In this document: positions 1 to 11,060 of the stretch, one piece after another | Layout: every line of letters starts with the position of its first letter | How positions within the stretch are numbered: the first letter of the stretch is position 1 | Translations under genes and position numbers: made by a program | Notes under the pieces: model-generated | Told to the model about the DNA's origin: nothing | Databases searched by the model: none | Seen by the model: the letters and a program-made list of their open reading frames with translations, nothing else | Source of the DNA: Kiloniella majae | GTDB taxonomy: Bacteria > Pseudomonadota > Alphaproteobacteria > Kiloniellales > Kiloniellaceae | DNA length: 64,000 nucleotides | Assembly (NCBI RefSeq): GCF_002118315.1 | Contig: NZ_MTSZ01000001.1 | Location: forward strand, 868,001-932,000 | Direction of reading: 5' to 3'

Positions 1-832
1 CGATTTTAGGCAGGAAGCTAACAACCTTTGCATTCACCGCTGCCGTGAAAGCCGTCAGGGTCGCAGCTCCATCTTCTGGATTAAGGCTCTGAACTGCATC
101 CATAGTAAAATCATATCGATCCAGTGATTTTGGTGGGGCCTGATCCAAAAAGCGATTATCGAGCATCGCATCTAACGCCGTTGCATTGACCTCTCCTTTG
201 GCCGCGATTGCCCCGCCTTCGTCCATTGATTGGCCAAAATGCTTTTGGACCCAATCATCAATCAAACCGTTTCCAGGGCCAGTGTCACAGGCCAGCACAG
301 TACCATCCGGGTCAAGGTAGGTAATATTGGAAACTCCACCCACATTGAGAACGACAAGCGGTTTTTCCAAATCCTGCGCTAAAGCCTGATGATAAAGCGG
401 GGCAAAGGGAGCTCCTTCACCCCCGGCAGCCACATCGGCTTTACGAAAATCATTCACTACGGGGATACCGCAAAGGCTGGCGAGTAGGTCACCATCACCA
501 ATCTGAATTGTGATGCGTCGGGATGGATCATGAAAGGTCGTCTGTCCGTGAAAACCGATAAGCTCCACATCAGTAGGCGCTAGATTAGCTTTGTCCAATA
601 ACACGGTCACAGCCTCGTGGTGCCAACGGGTCATCTGCTCTTCGACGTCCCGGACATTCTTCCCCTCGCCCATGACATTTTGAAGTAAAGAACGCTGTTC
701 TAGGGTATAGCTATAGCTTAGCGTAGCCCCGGTTTCAGTCACGCGGTGTCCATCGCTCTTAATAAGGGCAGCATCAATACCATCCATGGACGTTCCACTC
801 ATCAACCCTAGAAGCCACTTATCTGCACCCAT
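1..832 (-). CDS. anmK: Anhydro-N-acetylmuramic acid kinase, C-terminus cut by window edge
   Basis: This kinase cleaves and phosphorylates 1,6-anhydro-MurNAc to MurNAc-6-phosphate in cytoplasmic peptidoglycan recycling. Translating the minus strand from the ATG at 832 gives MGADKWLLGLMSGTSMDG, the family N-terminal phosphate-binding motif. Further on come NVGGVSNITYL and CDTGPGNGLIDDW, both typical of AnmK. The start has a good ribosome site (AAGGTGAGG) just upstream. About 277 codons are present; the family is usually near 370, so roughly 90 C-terminal residues lie outside the window. It is divergent from tyrS, a neighbour pairing that is common in proteobacteria. The assignment is firm; the missing end is only the window boundary. 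Confidence 0.95.
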   Translation of the reverse strand, partial: MGADKWLLGLMSGTSMDGIDAALIKSDGHRVTETGATLSYSYTLEQRSLLQNVMGEGKNVRDVEEQMTRWHHEAVTVLLDKANLAPTDVELIGFHGQTTFHDPSRRITIQIGDGDLLASLCGIPVVNDFRKADVAAGGEGAPFAPLYHQALAQDLEKPLVVLNVGGVSNITYLDPDGTVLACDTGPGNGLIDDWVQKHFGQSMDEGGAIAAKGEVNATALDAMLDNRFLDQAPPKSLDRYDFTMDAVQSLNPEDGAATLTAFTAAVNAKVVSFLPKI

Positions 833-1009
833 TTGCCTCACCTTGTCTTTCAAATCTAATGGACCGTCAGCCCATTGTTTATACTCCCCTTGTCTCAGGG
901 GCCATTGTTTCAGGGAAATGATTGTGGTAAATCCCAGCGGCTACGGCAAGAGGCACGTTGTCTCTAGCCACAATTTATATGACCTTTTTCGAAACAAGCG
1001 AGAGTTACA

Positions 1010-2278
1010 ATGACTGCGCCACAAAAAACCGATTTCCGTTCAGAATTCCTTCGTGAACTGAGCGCACGCGGTTATATCCATCAATGTACGGATATGGACG
1101 CCCTGGATTCAAAACTCGAAAAAGGTCCTGTAGCAGCCTATATCGGCTTTGACTGCACAGCAGATTCTCTGCATGTCGGCAGTCTTGTTCAGATTATGTT
1201 GCTACGTTGGCTCCAGAAGACTGGCCATAAGCCAATCGTTCTGATGGGCGGCGGCACCAGTAAAGTCGGTGATCCGTCCTTTAAGGATGAAGCACGCAAG
1301 CTGATTACCGAAGAAGAAATCCAGCATAATATGGATGGCATCAAAAAGGTCTTTTCAAAATACCTGACCTTTGGTGACGGCCCGACTGATGCGGTTATGG
1401 TCAACAATGCTGATTGGCTCGACAATATTAACTACCTTGAGTTCCTGCGCGATTACGGCGTTCACTTTTCGGTTAATCGGATGTTGAGTTTTGATTCTGT
1501 CAAACTGCGACTGGATCGCGAACAATCACTATCGTTCCTCGAATTCAACTACATGATCTTGCAAGCCTATGATTTCATGGAACTTAACAAGCGTCGGGAC
1601 TGTTTGCTACAAATGGGCGGATCAGATCAATGGGGCAATATTGTTAATGGTGTGGATTTAACCCGCCGCATCAGCCAGAACGAAGTTTATGGCCTGACCT
1701 CTCCGCTATTGACGACATCTTCCGGCGTCAAGATGGGTAAAACCGTTGGCGGTGCAGTATGGCTGAACGAAGAACGTCTGTCTGTTTATGATTTCTGGCA
1801 GTACTGGCGGAATACAGAAGATGCCGATGTGGGCCGTTTCCTGCGTCTTTTCACTGAACTGTCCGAAGCGGAAATTCAAAAGCTGGAAGCCATGCAGGGT
1901 GCAGATATCAACGAAGCAAAGAAGGTACTTGCGACAGAAGCAACGCGCCTGTGCCACGGTCTTGAAGCTGCTGAAGCGGCCGCTGAAACAGCACGTAAAG
2001 CCTTTGAAGAGCGCAGTATGAGCGCCGATCTGCCAAGCCATGAAATTGTAAAATCTCGATTGGAAGAAGGTATTCCGGCTTTCTTGCTATTTAAAGAAAT
2101 TGGTTTGGCAAACAGTAATAGCGAAGCACGTAAGCTGATCAAAGGTGGTGGCGGCCGTCTGAATGATATCCAGATCAAAGATGACAGTCTTTCAATCAGT
2201 CTGTCCGACCTGAATGACGAAGGATCAATCAAAATCTCTGCAGGCAAGAAAAGGCATATTCTGGTAAAGCCAGCTTAA
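1010..2278 (+). CDS. tyrS: Tyrosyl-tRNA synthetase
   Basis: Charges tRNA-Tyr with tyrosine. The protein has 422 residues, the usual bacterial TyrRS length. The class I HIGH motif appears as HVGS (residues 55-58) after the tyrosine/ATP-pocket sequence [13 protein letters not shown]. The tRNA/substrate region [11 protein letters not shown] and the KMSKS equivalent KMGKT (about residue 241) follow. A C-terminal S4 RNA-binding domain covers about residues 350-415 ([15 protein letters not shown]). The ATG at 1010 is preceded by the purine-rich GCGAGAG. It is transcribed away from anmK, with about 177 bp between the two starts holding both promoters, and ends at a strong hairpin terminator. Confidence 0.97.
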   Translation: MTAPQKTDFRSEFLRELSARGYIHQCTDMDALDSKLEKGPVAAYIGFDCTADSLHVGSLVQIMLLRWLQKTGHKPIVLMGGGTSKVGDPSFKDEARKLITEEEIQHNMDGIKKVFSKYLTFGDGPTDAVMVNNADWLDNINYLEFLRDYGVHFSVNRMLSFDSVKLRLDREQSLSFLEFNYMILQAYDFMELNKRRDCLLQMGGSDQWGNIVNGVDLTRRISQNEVYGLTSPLLTTSSGVKMGKTVGGAVWLNEERLSVYDFWQYWRNTEDADVGRFLRLFTELSEAEIQKLEAMQGADINEAKKVLATEATRLCHGLEAAEAAAETARKAFEERSMSADLPSHEIVKSRLEEGIPAFLLFKEIGLANSNSEARKLIKGGGGRLNDIQIKDDSLSISLSDLNDEGSIKISAGKKRHILVKPA

Positions 2279-2317
2279 ATACAATTCCTACTTACAGAAT
2301 TAATAACTAATAATATC

Positions 2318-2346
2318 AAAGGGCTGCTAGTTTAGCAGCCCTTTGA
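2318..2346. terminator. Bidirectional intrinsic terminator between tyrS and the AsmA-like gene
   Basis: A perfect 11-bp stem (2318-2328 with 2334-2344) closes a 5-nt loop. The stem ends in AAA/TTT on both sides, so it can act on both convergent transcripts. Confidence 0.85.
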
Positions 2347-2388
2347 TTGTGAGTATAAAGAAATTTGTACACCATGCCCATGGGCAGG

Positions 2389-5300
2389 TTATTTTTCTGG
2401 CTTCGTTTCATCCAGAGGTTCTTCTTTCTTCTCTGGCTTCTTTTCTGTCGTTGGTGTCGCATTACCAAAGATATTCCGTAAAAAGCCGGGCGCCAGACCC
2501 GAGAGCGGATTGATAGAAACTTCTGGCTCTTCCAGATCGCCCTTCAAACTATAGTTAAAGGCAACAATCCCCTGCCCGTCACCCCCGGTCAAAATGTCTC
2601 CCAGGATCGGAATACCACCAATAATACGGTTAATAGTATAGGCAGGCACGATCGTACCATTCAGCGCAACAAGCTTTCTGTTCGTATCAACTTCACCCTT
2701 GGCCGTCAGACCAATCGAAGACGAATAGAGTTTAATCAGATCACTGCGCAGTAAACCGTTTTGAAGTGTGAAATCACCTTTGAGTTCATTAAAAGCAATA
2801 CCTTCGGTGGTCAACGTTGTGACTGGCCCAGTCAAAGACGCAAAGGCCAGCATTTTTGCAAGCGTCGGCGCCTTAACCATTCGCAAACCACGCGCCTCAA
2901 TATTTCCTTTTAACAGGCTTTCGCTGCGATAATTCTCGGCAATACCTGCAACCTGAAGCGAACCGCCCTGAACAGTATCCTGAACATCAAGTGCCCGTAA
3001 CATCGCACCAAAATCATTTGCCGTAACGTTCAGCCCTTGGCGTCCATCTTCAAGCGGTTGATAGGTCATAGAGAAAGTGCGTTTGACGTTTTCAGTTTCC
3101 GGATTGGCTTTTGCCCCCTCTGCATACCAGAGATCTTTTGGTATTTCCCCCGAAAACTGCATACGTTTCCAGCCTTCGGGTTCCTTATCAAGCCACAGCG
3201 ACGCATTGCGGAAGAAGCGATCTTCGGCCATGTATATCGCATCAAGATTTTCTGCAATTACACTAATGGGCGCTGTCTGTTTTTCCTCTTCATCAACATT
3301 GGCGTCCTTGATCTCAATCTCATCGCTCTCTGACTTAAGCGGATCGGCCTTGATATCTTCTTCCTTGCTATCATCACCGATAAACCACTCAGCATCCAAA
3401 ACACCACCACCAATAACAATCGACGGTTTATCCGATGACAGATCAGCCTGAACATCCGTTAGCAAAGAGTTGCCCAGCTGAAATTGATCGAGATCAGCCT
3501 TCGAAATTTGACCATTAACAAGTGACAGTTCCCCCTCGGCAGCAAAATCATTTGCTTCAAGATTAAAACTGTCAATGTGTTGGGCTTCGCCATTATTCAA
3601 CGAAACAATGGCTTGTATCTGCCCGGGATCGCCCGGTTGTTTGAAGTAATTCAAATCTTCAATTTTCAACAGAGCATCCTGTAAATTAGCAGCGATCTGA
3701 ACAACGCCAGTATCATCAACCTTGTTTTCCAGTGCCAAAGAAAGAGAAACCGGACCATCCAGATAATCAGAAACAGGAATACCCAGCTTTGACAGACCAT
3801 CTGGTTCAATACGCGGAATATCAGCTTTCAGGTTTGTTCTGATCGTAACTTCACTGCCAAATTGCTCTTTCCAATCCACGGTCAAGGGAATATCAGCCAG
3901 TAAAAGCGGCCCAGTAACGTGCATTCCTTCTCTGGTAACATTGAGCTGCAAATCACCATCTGTTGCATCATGCCCGTTATATATCTTGCCGATCCGTGCC
4001 TCTTTGATTTCAGCCGAGGCGTCTATAGACATGTCTTTGAACTTGAGGTCTTTTAACAGCAAAAACGCAAAATCAACGGCGACAGCGGCCTTACCGCTCG
4101 TCTCTTCCGGCTTGATACCGAGTTCATCAATGAGGCGCAGGTTCTCGCTATTCAGAATGGACAATGCCGTGTTTACAGGTCCTTCAACCGCGGTTTGAAT
4201 GGCAATATGCTCTTCTTCGATATCCAGCCCGGTTATTTCAATGGTTGAAGGCAGCACAGACATGTCTTCCAGCTTGCCACCTTCTGTAAACAAAGAAAGT
4301 CCATCAGCACGTACTTTTGCTGTACCGGCAACATCTTTCACAGGTGGCAAGGGGCGAAGATAGTGAACATCAAGACCGCGGTATTTCATGCTACCGTCCA
4401 AAGACACCAGCTTGGCCTGTTCAAAATCACCAGCGGGAATATCCAAAACCGCTTTGACCACTGCTTCTTCGGCAATGCCCGTTTTAATATTATCTGTAAC
4501 CCATTCCCGCGCATCCGTTGCCATGGGTTCCGGCCAATAGAGGGCCAGGTCATCAACGGGAACTTCAACAGCTTTTACGCCGGCGAGAACCTGCATATCC
4601 CCATCCAACCCGGAAACAGAACCCGCAACAGAAAGTTGCGGCCCCTTTTCGCCTTCCGGACCAAAATTAATGGCGGCATTATCCACCGTCAGCTTCTGAT
4701 TGCTCCGGCTATAGCTTCCTTTCAGGAAAAGACCCTGAACAGGAAGCTTAGGCACTTTTAGATCCGGGATTTCTATTGTCCCACTACCGCCAGAGACTTC
4801 AAATCGACTTCGCCCAAATTCGCCCAGAACATTCACAGAGGTCGCAACAGAGGCCGCGAGTGGGATTTCAAAAGTTTCCAATACTGACAAAGCGGGGTCC
4901 AACTGTGCCAGTGTCGGTGGATTTATCCCGGTAAGTTGAAAGGCCAAGTCAACGACCTGTAATTCGCTATCATAGACAAAGGCACCGTTTAGGATTGCCT
5001 CTTCATCTGCGATATCAACGGTTAAATCAATATCCCCCTGCAAACCGAGTTTATCACGACGAATACTGATATCGGCATAGGGAACATCAAAAACCATCCC
5101 CAGCTTGCGATCATCAATCTGCATTTTTGCGCCAACAATTTGCAGTTGGTTAAAATAGGCAAGCGGGTGTCCGGCTTCGCGCTCGGCCATAAGATTGTCA
5201 AGAATTTCCGGCAGAGCCTCGCCGAAGCTTTGACCATTTTCATCGTCACCGCTTTCCAAGGCATCATCTATTTCAAAATGGCCATCTTCCGCCCGAACAA

Positions 5301-5673
5301 GCTTTAATTCCGGGCCAATAATATCGACACCGGTTGGAACAACGCTTCCGCGTACCAATGCACCTGCATCAAGATCCACCCCCATCAAGGGAATAGCTGC
5401 GATAACGCGATCTGTACCATCAAGAAGACGTACATTTGCAACCTGGATGGCAATGGCACGTTCTTTGGGTAGCCAAACAAGAACCGTCGTATCCACATCC
5501 AGCTGTATTTCTCGGTCAGGATCGGCAAAAGCCTCTTCCACATAGGGCGTCAGAAAATCAAGTTGAACGGGACCAGAAGAAAGACGCCAGATGGCAATAC
5601 CAGCCAACACGGCAGACAGCACTAGCAGTGCTGCAATAACTTCCAGAATAACCACAGATGTTTTACGAATCAT
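2389..5673 (-). CDS. AsmA/YhdP-type DUF3971 envelope protein
   Basis: A large envelope protein of the AsmA/TAM-like group, whose members form long periplasmic bridges thought to carry phospholipid between the membranes. It has 1094 residues. One N-terminal membrane anchor lies at about 7-29, followed by GPVQLDFLTPYVEEAF, a hallmark opening of alphaproteobacterial DUF3971 proteins. Most of the rest is beta-repeat-like, alternating hydrophobic and polar, as expected for a repeating beta-groove. The AsmA-like C-terminal core (about 930-1070) includes GIVAFNYSLKGDLEEPEVSI, and the extreme C-terminus is a charged Lys/Glu/Pro tail. An acidic linker at about 770-800 separates two halves. The ATG at 5673 opens the membrane anchor directly. 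The gene is divergent from glnE. Family is confident; the lipid-transport role is inferred from relatives. Confidence 0.85.
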   Translation of the reverse strand: MIRKTSVVILEVIAALLVLSAVLAGIAIWRLSSGPVQLDFLTPYVEEAFADPDREIQLDVDTTVLVWLPKERAIAIQVANVRLLDGTDRVIAAIPLMGVDLDAGALVRGSVVPTGVDIIGPELKLVRAEDGHFEIDDALESGDDENGQSFGEALPEILDNLMAEREAGHPLAYFNQLQIVGAKMQIDDRKLGMVFDVPYADISIRRDKLGLQGDIDLTVDIADEEAILNGAFVYDSELQVVDLAFQLTGINPPTLAQLDPALSVLETFEIPLAASVATSVNVLGEFGRSRFEVSGGSGTIEIPDLKVPKLPVQGLFLKGSYSRSNQKLTVDNAAINFGPEGEKGPQLSVAGSVSGLDGDMQVLAGVKAVEVPVDDLALYWPEPMATDAREWVTDNIKTGIAEEAVVKAVLDIPAGDFEQAKLVSLDGSMKYRGLDVHYLRPLPPVKDVAGTAKVRADGLSLFTEGGKLEDMSVLPSTIEITGLDIEEEHIAIQTAVEGPVNTALSILNSENLRLIDELGIKPEETSGKAAVAVDFAFLLLKDLKFKDMSIDASAEIKEARIGKIYNGHDATDGDLQLNVTREGMHVTGPLLLADIPLTVDWKEQFGSEVTIRTNLKADIPRIEPDGLSKLGIPVSDYLDGPVSLSLALENKVDDTGVVQIAANLQDALLKIEDLNYFKQPGDPGQIQAIVSLNNGEAQHIDSFNLEANDFAAEGELSLVNGQISKADLDQFQLGNSLLTDVQADLSSDKPSIVIGGGVLDAEWFIGDDSKEEDIKADPLKSESDEIEIKDANVDEEEKQTAPISVIAENLDAIYMAEDRFFRNASLWLDKEPEGWKRMQFSGEIPKDLWYAEGAKANPETENVKRTFSMTYQPLEDGRQGLNVTANDFGAMLRALDVQDTVQGGSLQVAGIAENYRSESLLKGNIEARGLRMVKAPTLAKMLAFASLTGPVTTLTTEGIAFNELKGDFTLQNGLLRSDLIKLYSSSIGLTAKGEVDTNRKLVALNGTIVPAYTINRIIGGIPILGDILTGGDGQGIVAFNYSLKGDLEEPEVSINPLSGLAPGFLRNIFGNATPTTEKKPEKKEEPLDETKPEK

Positions 5674-5802
5674 ACGTCGAAAGAGCTCCGCACAAGCACA
5701 ATAGTTGTCAGGCGATTAGAATAGGGCATATATTTACGAACGGTTACTTTTGACCATTTTCTACAGCCTTTGCACTGTACTCGAAACAAGCTAGCGGCGC
5801 TC

Positions 5803-8757
5803 ATGATACTCTCATTTTCCTATTCCGAAGAAACATTACCCAAAATATCCAGCTCCAACAGGGCCGAACTCGGCTTCTCTAATTGGAACGAACGTATCGA
5901 GCGTATCGAAAATTCTGATTTAAAGCAGGATCTTATCCATTTCCAAGAGATTCCGAAAGTGAAATCGCTGCTTGCAGCCGTCTTCTCAAACAGCCCTTAT
6001 CTTTCCGATTGCCTTTTGGGGGATATGGAATTCCTCTGCCAACTTTTAAAGCAGGGACCTGAAAAAAGTCTGACAACAATCCATCATCACCTTTTACAGG
6101 ACGTCGCAATTTCGACGGATCGTCAAGGAGTTATGCGTGAACTCCGCCGGGCAAAAAAAAGAGCCTCACTTGCCATTGGATTTGCTGACATCACAGGTCA
6201 ATGGACAGATCGCCGTGTTGTCGAAGAACTCACGGGCTTTGCCTCAACGGCTATATCAACAGCGATCTCTCATCTGTTACTTGAATTGCAAAAACGTGGG
6301 CAAATTGAATTAAAAAACCCTGAAATTCCAGAAGAAGATTGTGGCTATGTTGTCATGGCCATGGGGAAACTCGGTGCCTGGGAATTGAACTACTCTTCAG
6401 ATATCGATCTTATCATTCTCTATGATCCTGAAAAAATCACCTACCTGCATGATCGTGGCGTACAGGAAGGCATGGTCAGACTGACACGGGATCTTGTCCG
6501 TTGTCTGGATGACAGAACAAGAGACGGTTATGTCTTTCGAACCGACCTTCGTCTTAGACCAGACCCCAGCGCCACCCCTCTTGCTCTCTCCTTCAATGCA
6601 GCAATGACCTATTATGAGACCACAGGCCTGAATTGGGAACGCTGCGCCATGATCAAAGCCAACCCCATTGCCGGGGATGACGAATTGGGTCAGCGTTTTA
6701 TCAACGAAATCAAACCTTTTGTCTGGCGCAAGCATCTTGACTTTGCAGCTATCAACGATATTCACGGCATAAAGCGTCAGATCTATGCTCACAAAGGCGG
6801 TAGCAAAATTGCCATCAAAGGTCACAACATCAAGCTCGGTCGAGGGGGCATTCGTGAAATAGAGTTTTTCGCGCAAACCCAGCAGCTCATTTGGGGGGGA
6901 CGTAATCAGGATTTGCGTAGCAATTCTACGATCTTTGCACTGGAACAGCTCCACAAAGCGCACCTGATATCTCCAAAGGCCCTTCACGATATGACTGAAG
7001 CGTACTGGTTTTTGCGTCGCGTCGAAAACAGATTGCAAATGGTAGATGACCAGCAGACGCAGTTTTTACCAGATACCGACGAAGGCCTTGCGGATATTGC
7101 AGCTTTCCTTGGTTACGATCATGTTGATGAGTTCAGCGAAGAGTTATCAAGCCATCTACATGCCGTTGAAAATCACTACGCGGCTCTTTTTGAAGAAGAA
7201 CATACGCAACCGAGCACCACAAAGAACCTTGTTTTCACAGGGCATGAAGCAGCACCCGAACTTGTTGAAGAGCTGGAAAAAATAGGCTTTCAGGATGGCA
7301 CCCGTGTTTTCCAAATCATAACAAAATGGAAACAGGGAAAGTATCGCGCTGTGCGGTCTGATCGTTCTCGCCGACTAATCAGCGAGATCGTCCCCGTCTT
7401 GCTCGAAGCATTCAGCAAATCCACCACGCCAGACACTGCCTTAAATAAATTTGACGATTTCCTCTCCGGCCTCCCAACAGGTGTGCAGCTATTTTCTATG
7501 TTGCAAACCAACCCTAATCTGCTGGATCTGTTGGCAGAGATCATGGGGTCTGCCCCAGCCTTGGCTGACCGTCTGAGCCAATCCCCCGGATTATTGGAAG
7601 CGGTTTTAAGTGATGATTTTTTCACCGCTTTGCCGGAACTGGATACTTTACAGGACCAACTAGAGCACATTCTTGAAGAGGCCAGAGACTTTCAGGATGT
7701 ACTGGATGATACCAGACGATGGGCGAACGACCAGAAATTCCGTATCGGTCTGCAAATTCTGAGAACTACCTGTTCGATTGAACGTTCCAGCAAAGACCTT
7801 TCCAATGTTGCAGAGAGCAGTATCACCTCTTTGCTTCCTCATGTTCAAGACGAGTTGAAAAAAAGGCACGGTGAAATTTCTGAAAGTAATTTTGCTATTC
7901 TGGCGATGGGAAAGCTTGGGTCACAGGAAATGACCGTCACATCGGATCTCGATCTGATCAGCCTTTACGATATAAAGGAAACTGACGTTCATTCGGATGG
8001 CCCCCGACCACTAGATCCAACACAATATTTTGCCCGATTAACCCAGCGTTTCACCAATGCCTTGAACGTCATGACACCCGAAGGACGTCTCTACGAAATT
8101 GATATGCGCTTGCGCCCTTCCGGGGGATCAGGTCCCTTGGCTTTATCCCTTCAGGCTTTTGAAAAATATCAACGCAATGAAGCCTGGACTTGGGAACACA
8201 TGGCTTTAACGCGCGCCAGAGCCATCGGGGACAATCAGGAATTTTGTAACCAGATCAACAGTGTTATTAAATCAGTGCTCTGCATAGAACGGGATCCACA
8301 GAGGCTTGTTGCTGATATCGCTGACATGAGACAACGCATTGCCCGGGAAAAACCAGCGCAAAGTAAATGGGATATCAAACTGATTGATGGTGGGCTAATA
8401 GATCTGGAATTTTTAAGCCAGTATTTGCAACTCAGACATGGGCACTCTGATCCATCAATCCTGCATTCAAATACAAAACAAGCCTTCAAAAATCTGGGAA
8501 ATGCCGGACTTATTTCATCGGCTGATACATCTGATCTATGTGATGCTTTTGACCTGTTCCATCAATTACAAAATCTCTTTCGCTTAACGATCGGCGAAGC
8601 TCTTAACGAAGACCAAACCTCATCCGAAGTTTTAATCCGCTTAGCAAAAGCTTGTAATGAGACAGGATTCCCAGAATTAAAAGAACGATATTTCCAAACA
8701 AAAAATCACGTATCTAGAATTTATAAGCAATTCATAACAAAAGAATTACTTAGTTAA
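5803..8757 (+). CDS. glnE: Bifunctional glutamine synthetase adenylyltransferase/deadenylase
   Basis: Adds AMP to glutamine synthetase, or removes it, in response to PII, setting nitrogen assimilation. Two nucleotidyltransferase halves are visible. Each has its metal-binding motif after an MGKLG stretch: SSDIDLIILYD (about residue 200) in the N-terminal deadenylase half and TSDLDLISLYD (about residue 705) in the C-terminal adenylylating half. Each is followed by an RLRP segment (LRLRPDPSATP; MRLRPSGGSGPL). Length is about 984 residues, normal for GlnE. The ATG at 5803 is chosen; an in-frame TTG at 5770 would add 11 residues, and neither start has a convincing Shine-Dalgarno. Divergent from the AsmA-like gene. 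Confidence 0.95.
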   Translation: MILSFSYSEETLPKISSSNRAELGFSNWNERIERIENSDLKQDLIHFQEIPKVKSLLAAVFSNSPYLSDCLLGDMEFLCQLLKQGPEKSLTTIHHHLLQDVAISTDRQGVMRELRRAKKRASLAIGFADITGQWTDRRVVEELTGFASTAISTAISHLLLELQKRGQIELKNPEIPEEDCGYVVMAMGKLGAWELNYSSDIDLIILYDPEKITYLHDRGVQEGMVRLTRDLVRCLDDRTRDGYVFRTDLRLRPDPSATPLALSFNAAMTYYETTGLNWERCAMIKANPIAGDDELGQRFINEIKPFVWRKHLDFAAINDIHGIKRQIYAHKGGSKIAIKGHNIKLGRGGIREIEFFAQTQQLIWGGRNQDLRSNSTIFALEQLHKAHLISPKALHDMTEAYWFLRRVENRLQMVDDQQTQFLPDTDEGLADIAAFLGYDHVDEFSEELSSHLHAVENHYAALFEEEHTQPSTTKNLVFTGHEAAPELVEELEKIGFQDGTRVFQIITKWKQGKYRAVRSDRSRRLISEIVPVLLEAFSKSTTPDTALNKFDDFLSGLPTGVQLFSMLQTNPNLLDLLAEIMGSAPALADRLSQSPGLLEAVLSDDFFTALPELDTLQDQLEHILEEARDFQDVLDDTRRWANDQKFRIGLQILRTTCSIERSSKDLSNVAESSITSLLPHVQDELKKRHGEISESNFAILAMGKLGSQEMTVTSDLDLISLYDIKETDVHSDGPRPLDPTQYFARLTQRFTNALNVMTPEGRLYEIDMRLRPSGGSGPLALSLQAFEKYQRNEAWTWEHMALTRARAIGDNQEFCNQINSVIKSVLCIERDPQRLVADIADMRQRIAREKPAQSKWDIKLIDGGLIDLEFLSQYLQLRHGHSDPSILHSNTKQAFKNLGNAGLISSADTSDLCDAFDLFHQLQNLFRLTIGEALNEDQTSSEVLIRLAKACNETGFPELKERYFQTKNHVSRIYKQFITKELLS

Positions 8758-8879
8758 AATACTTCTACAGACAAAGATAACTGATTACTTTTAAATTTCA
8801 AAGTTAACATAATAGTAATATAAACCCAACATACTCCGCATACTTTAGTATGTAAAAATTCATTTTGGAGTGTGTTACA

Positions 8880-10880
8880 GTGACTGATACCCTACTTAGC
8901 CCCCCTATGAAAAAGAAAACTTTCTTAGGGGATATTGCCATATCATGGCGTATCAGCTTCCTGATCCTTTTAGGCCTTTTCACCCTGTTAGCTACCGAAG
9001 TTATTTCAGAGGTTGGCAGCAGCCATCTTGCTGTAAGTGTTGAAAAAGAAAAATCCTTTGCTGAAATAGAACGTGTCGTTTTAAAAGCCGATGCTGGCGC
9101 TCTTATGCTCCGCAGACGCGAGAAAGATTTTCTGATCCGTAAAGACATGAAATACTGGTTAAAGTACCAAGAAGACCATGCAAAAACGATATCTTTACTC
9201 CAAAATATCAAAGTTATTCCCGACGCTGTACCTGCAATAGGCAGCATCGACGCAATCATTGCCAAGCTCGAAGAACATAAAATCCAGTTCAAAAAAGCTG
9301 TCGATATTACCAATGAGCTTGGGTTGAATGAGAAAGAAGGTCTTCAAGGCAGCTTGCGTAAAGCAGTTCATGAAGTAGAAGTAAAACTAAAGGAAGCAAA
9401 ACAAGACGACCTGATGGTCAAGATGCTCATGATGAGACGTCATGAAAAAGACTTTATGCTCCGCGGTGCAGATAAATACCTCACCCGCATAGAAACGCGT
9501 CGGTCAGAATTTGATCCTCTCCTCGCGAATTCTTCCGTTGATGTCAAAGATCAAACCCTTATTTCCTCTTTGATGGACACTTACCAGTCTGAAATGAAAT
9601 CCTTTGGTTTGAAATCAATTGCTCTTGTGCCTGAAGTAAAGAGATTAAGCGCAATCTATAAGGAAATGGCGGAACCTCTGGCAGCACTGCACGAATTTTC
9701 CATCAATGGATTAGGAAATGCCAAATCAGAAGCTTTGATCGCGACAGAAACAACAGAACAGGTCCTTAGAATTACATCTATAATTGCCGGACTAACACTT
9801 TTACTTCTTGGCGTTTTAATTATGCGCTCTTTAACCCGCCCAATTCGCACCCTTACAGACGCCACTTCAAGCCTAGCTGCCGGCAACATGGATGTTGATG
9901 TCCCAGCAGTTGATAACAAAGATGAAGTCGGTTCAATGGCTCGGGCTCTCCTGATTTTCAAAGAGAATCTAATCGAAGCTGAAAAGCAACGCATTGAACA
10001 AAAAGAGTCCGAAGAGAAACTGAACCAACAGCGCCTGAGCGAAAGGCTTGGGATGGCAAATAAATTTGAAGCCAAAGTCGGATCTATTGTACAAACAGTA
10101 TCTTCTGCTGCGGACAGTATGAAAACTAATGCCGAACATATGAACCAAAGCTCGGCAAAGACAACCGAGATGGCTGGGACTGTTGCAAGTGCAGCTGAAC
10201 TTGCCTCATCAAATGTACAAACAGTGGCAACTGCCGCTGAAGAGTTATCAAATTCAATTTCAAAAATCTCCCAACAGGTGACACAATCGTCACAAGTGGC
10301 AAGCAGTGCTGTGAATGAAGCAGAAAAAACCACAGAACAGGTCAGGGGTCTTGCAGATGCCGCCGATAAAATCGGTGAAGTTATCAACTTAATTTCAGAT
10401 ATTGCCGAACAGACCAATTTGCTAGCTCTGAATGCGACCATTGAAGCAGCTCGAGCAGGGGAAGCTGGTAAAGGCTTTGCGGTTGTTGCATCTGAAGTCA
10501 AAAACCTTGCAAACCAGACAGCAACCGCTACAGAGCAAATATCAACTCAGATCTCAGGCATTCAATCTGCCACCCACGAAGCAGTCGGTGCGATTGGCAG
10601 TATATCTGGTACCATCGGACAAATTAACGAGATTGCAACAGCCATTTCAACTGCTGTAGAAGAGCAAAGCGCCGCAACCGGTGAAATTTCCAGTAATGTT
10701 CAACAAGCCCATACTGGCACCCAGAATGTTACATCCAACATTGGCGGTGTAACCGAAACGGCGAACAGTAACAGCCAAAGTGCGGCACAGTTCCTCACAT
10801 CATCAAATGAACTGTCAAAACAGGCTGAACTCTTAAATGAAGAAGTAGAGTTATTTTTGGACGATATTCGGAAAGCCTGA
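8880..10880 (+). CDS. Methyl-accepting chemotaxis protein with HBM-type sensor domain
   Basis: A membrane chemoreceptor. From the GTG at 8880 (with GGAG about 9 nt upstream) it is about 666 residues. Order: a short cytoplasmic N-terminus; TM1 at about 25-42; a helical periplasmic domain; TM2 at about 298-315; HAMP at about 316-368; then a long cytoplasmic coiled coil whose hairpin tip reads [20 protein letters not shown] followed by [14 protein letters not shown]. The periplasmic domain has two matching helical segments, [12 protein letters not shown] and [11 protein letters not shown], which mark the helical bimodular (HBM) class. Some HBM receptors bind organic acids, but the ligand here is unknown. 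There is no C-terminal CheR pentapeptide. It stands alone, without che genes. An in-frame TTG (8865) and ATG (8907) are other possible starts. Confidence 0.93.
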   Translation: MTDTLLSPPMKKKTFLGDIAISWRISFLILLGLFTLLATEVISEVGSSHLAVSVEKEKSFAEIERVVLKADAGALMLRRREKDFLIRKDMKYWLKYQEDHAKTISLLQNIKVIPDAVPAIGSIDAIIAKLEEHKIQFKKAVDITNELGLNEKEGLQGSLRKAVHEVEVKLKEAKQDDLMVKMLMMRRHEKDFMLRGADKYLTRIETRRSEFDPLLANSSVDVKDQTLISSLMDTYQSEMKSFGLKSIALVPEVKRLSAIYKEMAEPLAALHEFSINGLGNAKSEALIATETTEQVLRITSIIAGLTLLLLGVLIMRSLTRPIRTLTDATSSLAAGNMDVDVPAVDNKDEVGSMARALLIFKENLIEAEKQRIEQKESEEKLNQQRLSERLGMANKFEAKVGSIVQTVSSAADSMKTNAEHMNQSSAKTTEMAGTVASAAELASSNVQTVATAAEELSNSISKISQQVTQSSQVASSAVNEAEKTTEQVRGLADAADKIGEVINLISDIAEQTNLLALNATIEAARAGEAGKGFAVVASEVKNLANQTATATEQISTQISGIQSATHEAVGAIGSISGTIGQINEIATAISTAVEEQSAATGEISSNVQQAHTGTQNVTSNIGGVTETANSNSQSAAQFLTSSNELSKQAELLNEEVELFLDDIRKA

Positions 10881-11060
10881 TCTCAGAAGTGCTGTGGCTA
10901 TAATTACTAAAGATCTATAGCACTTACTTACATTTCATGTTTACGAGGAAGTAAGAACATATTTCTTTTGAGATAATCATCCTCGTTTATCACCAATTCT
11001 TGCTTCTAGAGATCTTGCATAATAGAACGTCTATAGAACTTTCAATAAGGACGTAAACTT

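Noticed and set aside
786-1013. Small plus-strand gene ahead of tyrS
   Set aside because: It overlaps the N-terminus of anmK in the opposite strand and the tyrS promoter; no ribosome site and no recognisable protein.
9656-10501. Long minus-strand frame inside the chemoreceptor gene
   Set aside because: Ser/Ala-rich antisense shadow of the coiled-coil coding sequence; no start signal.
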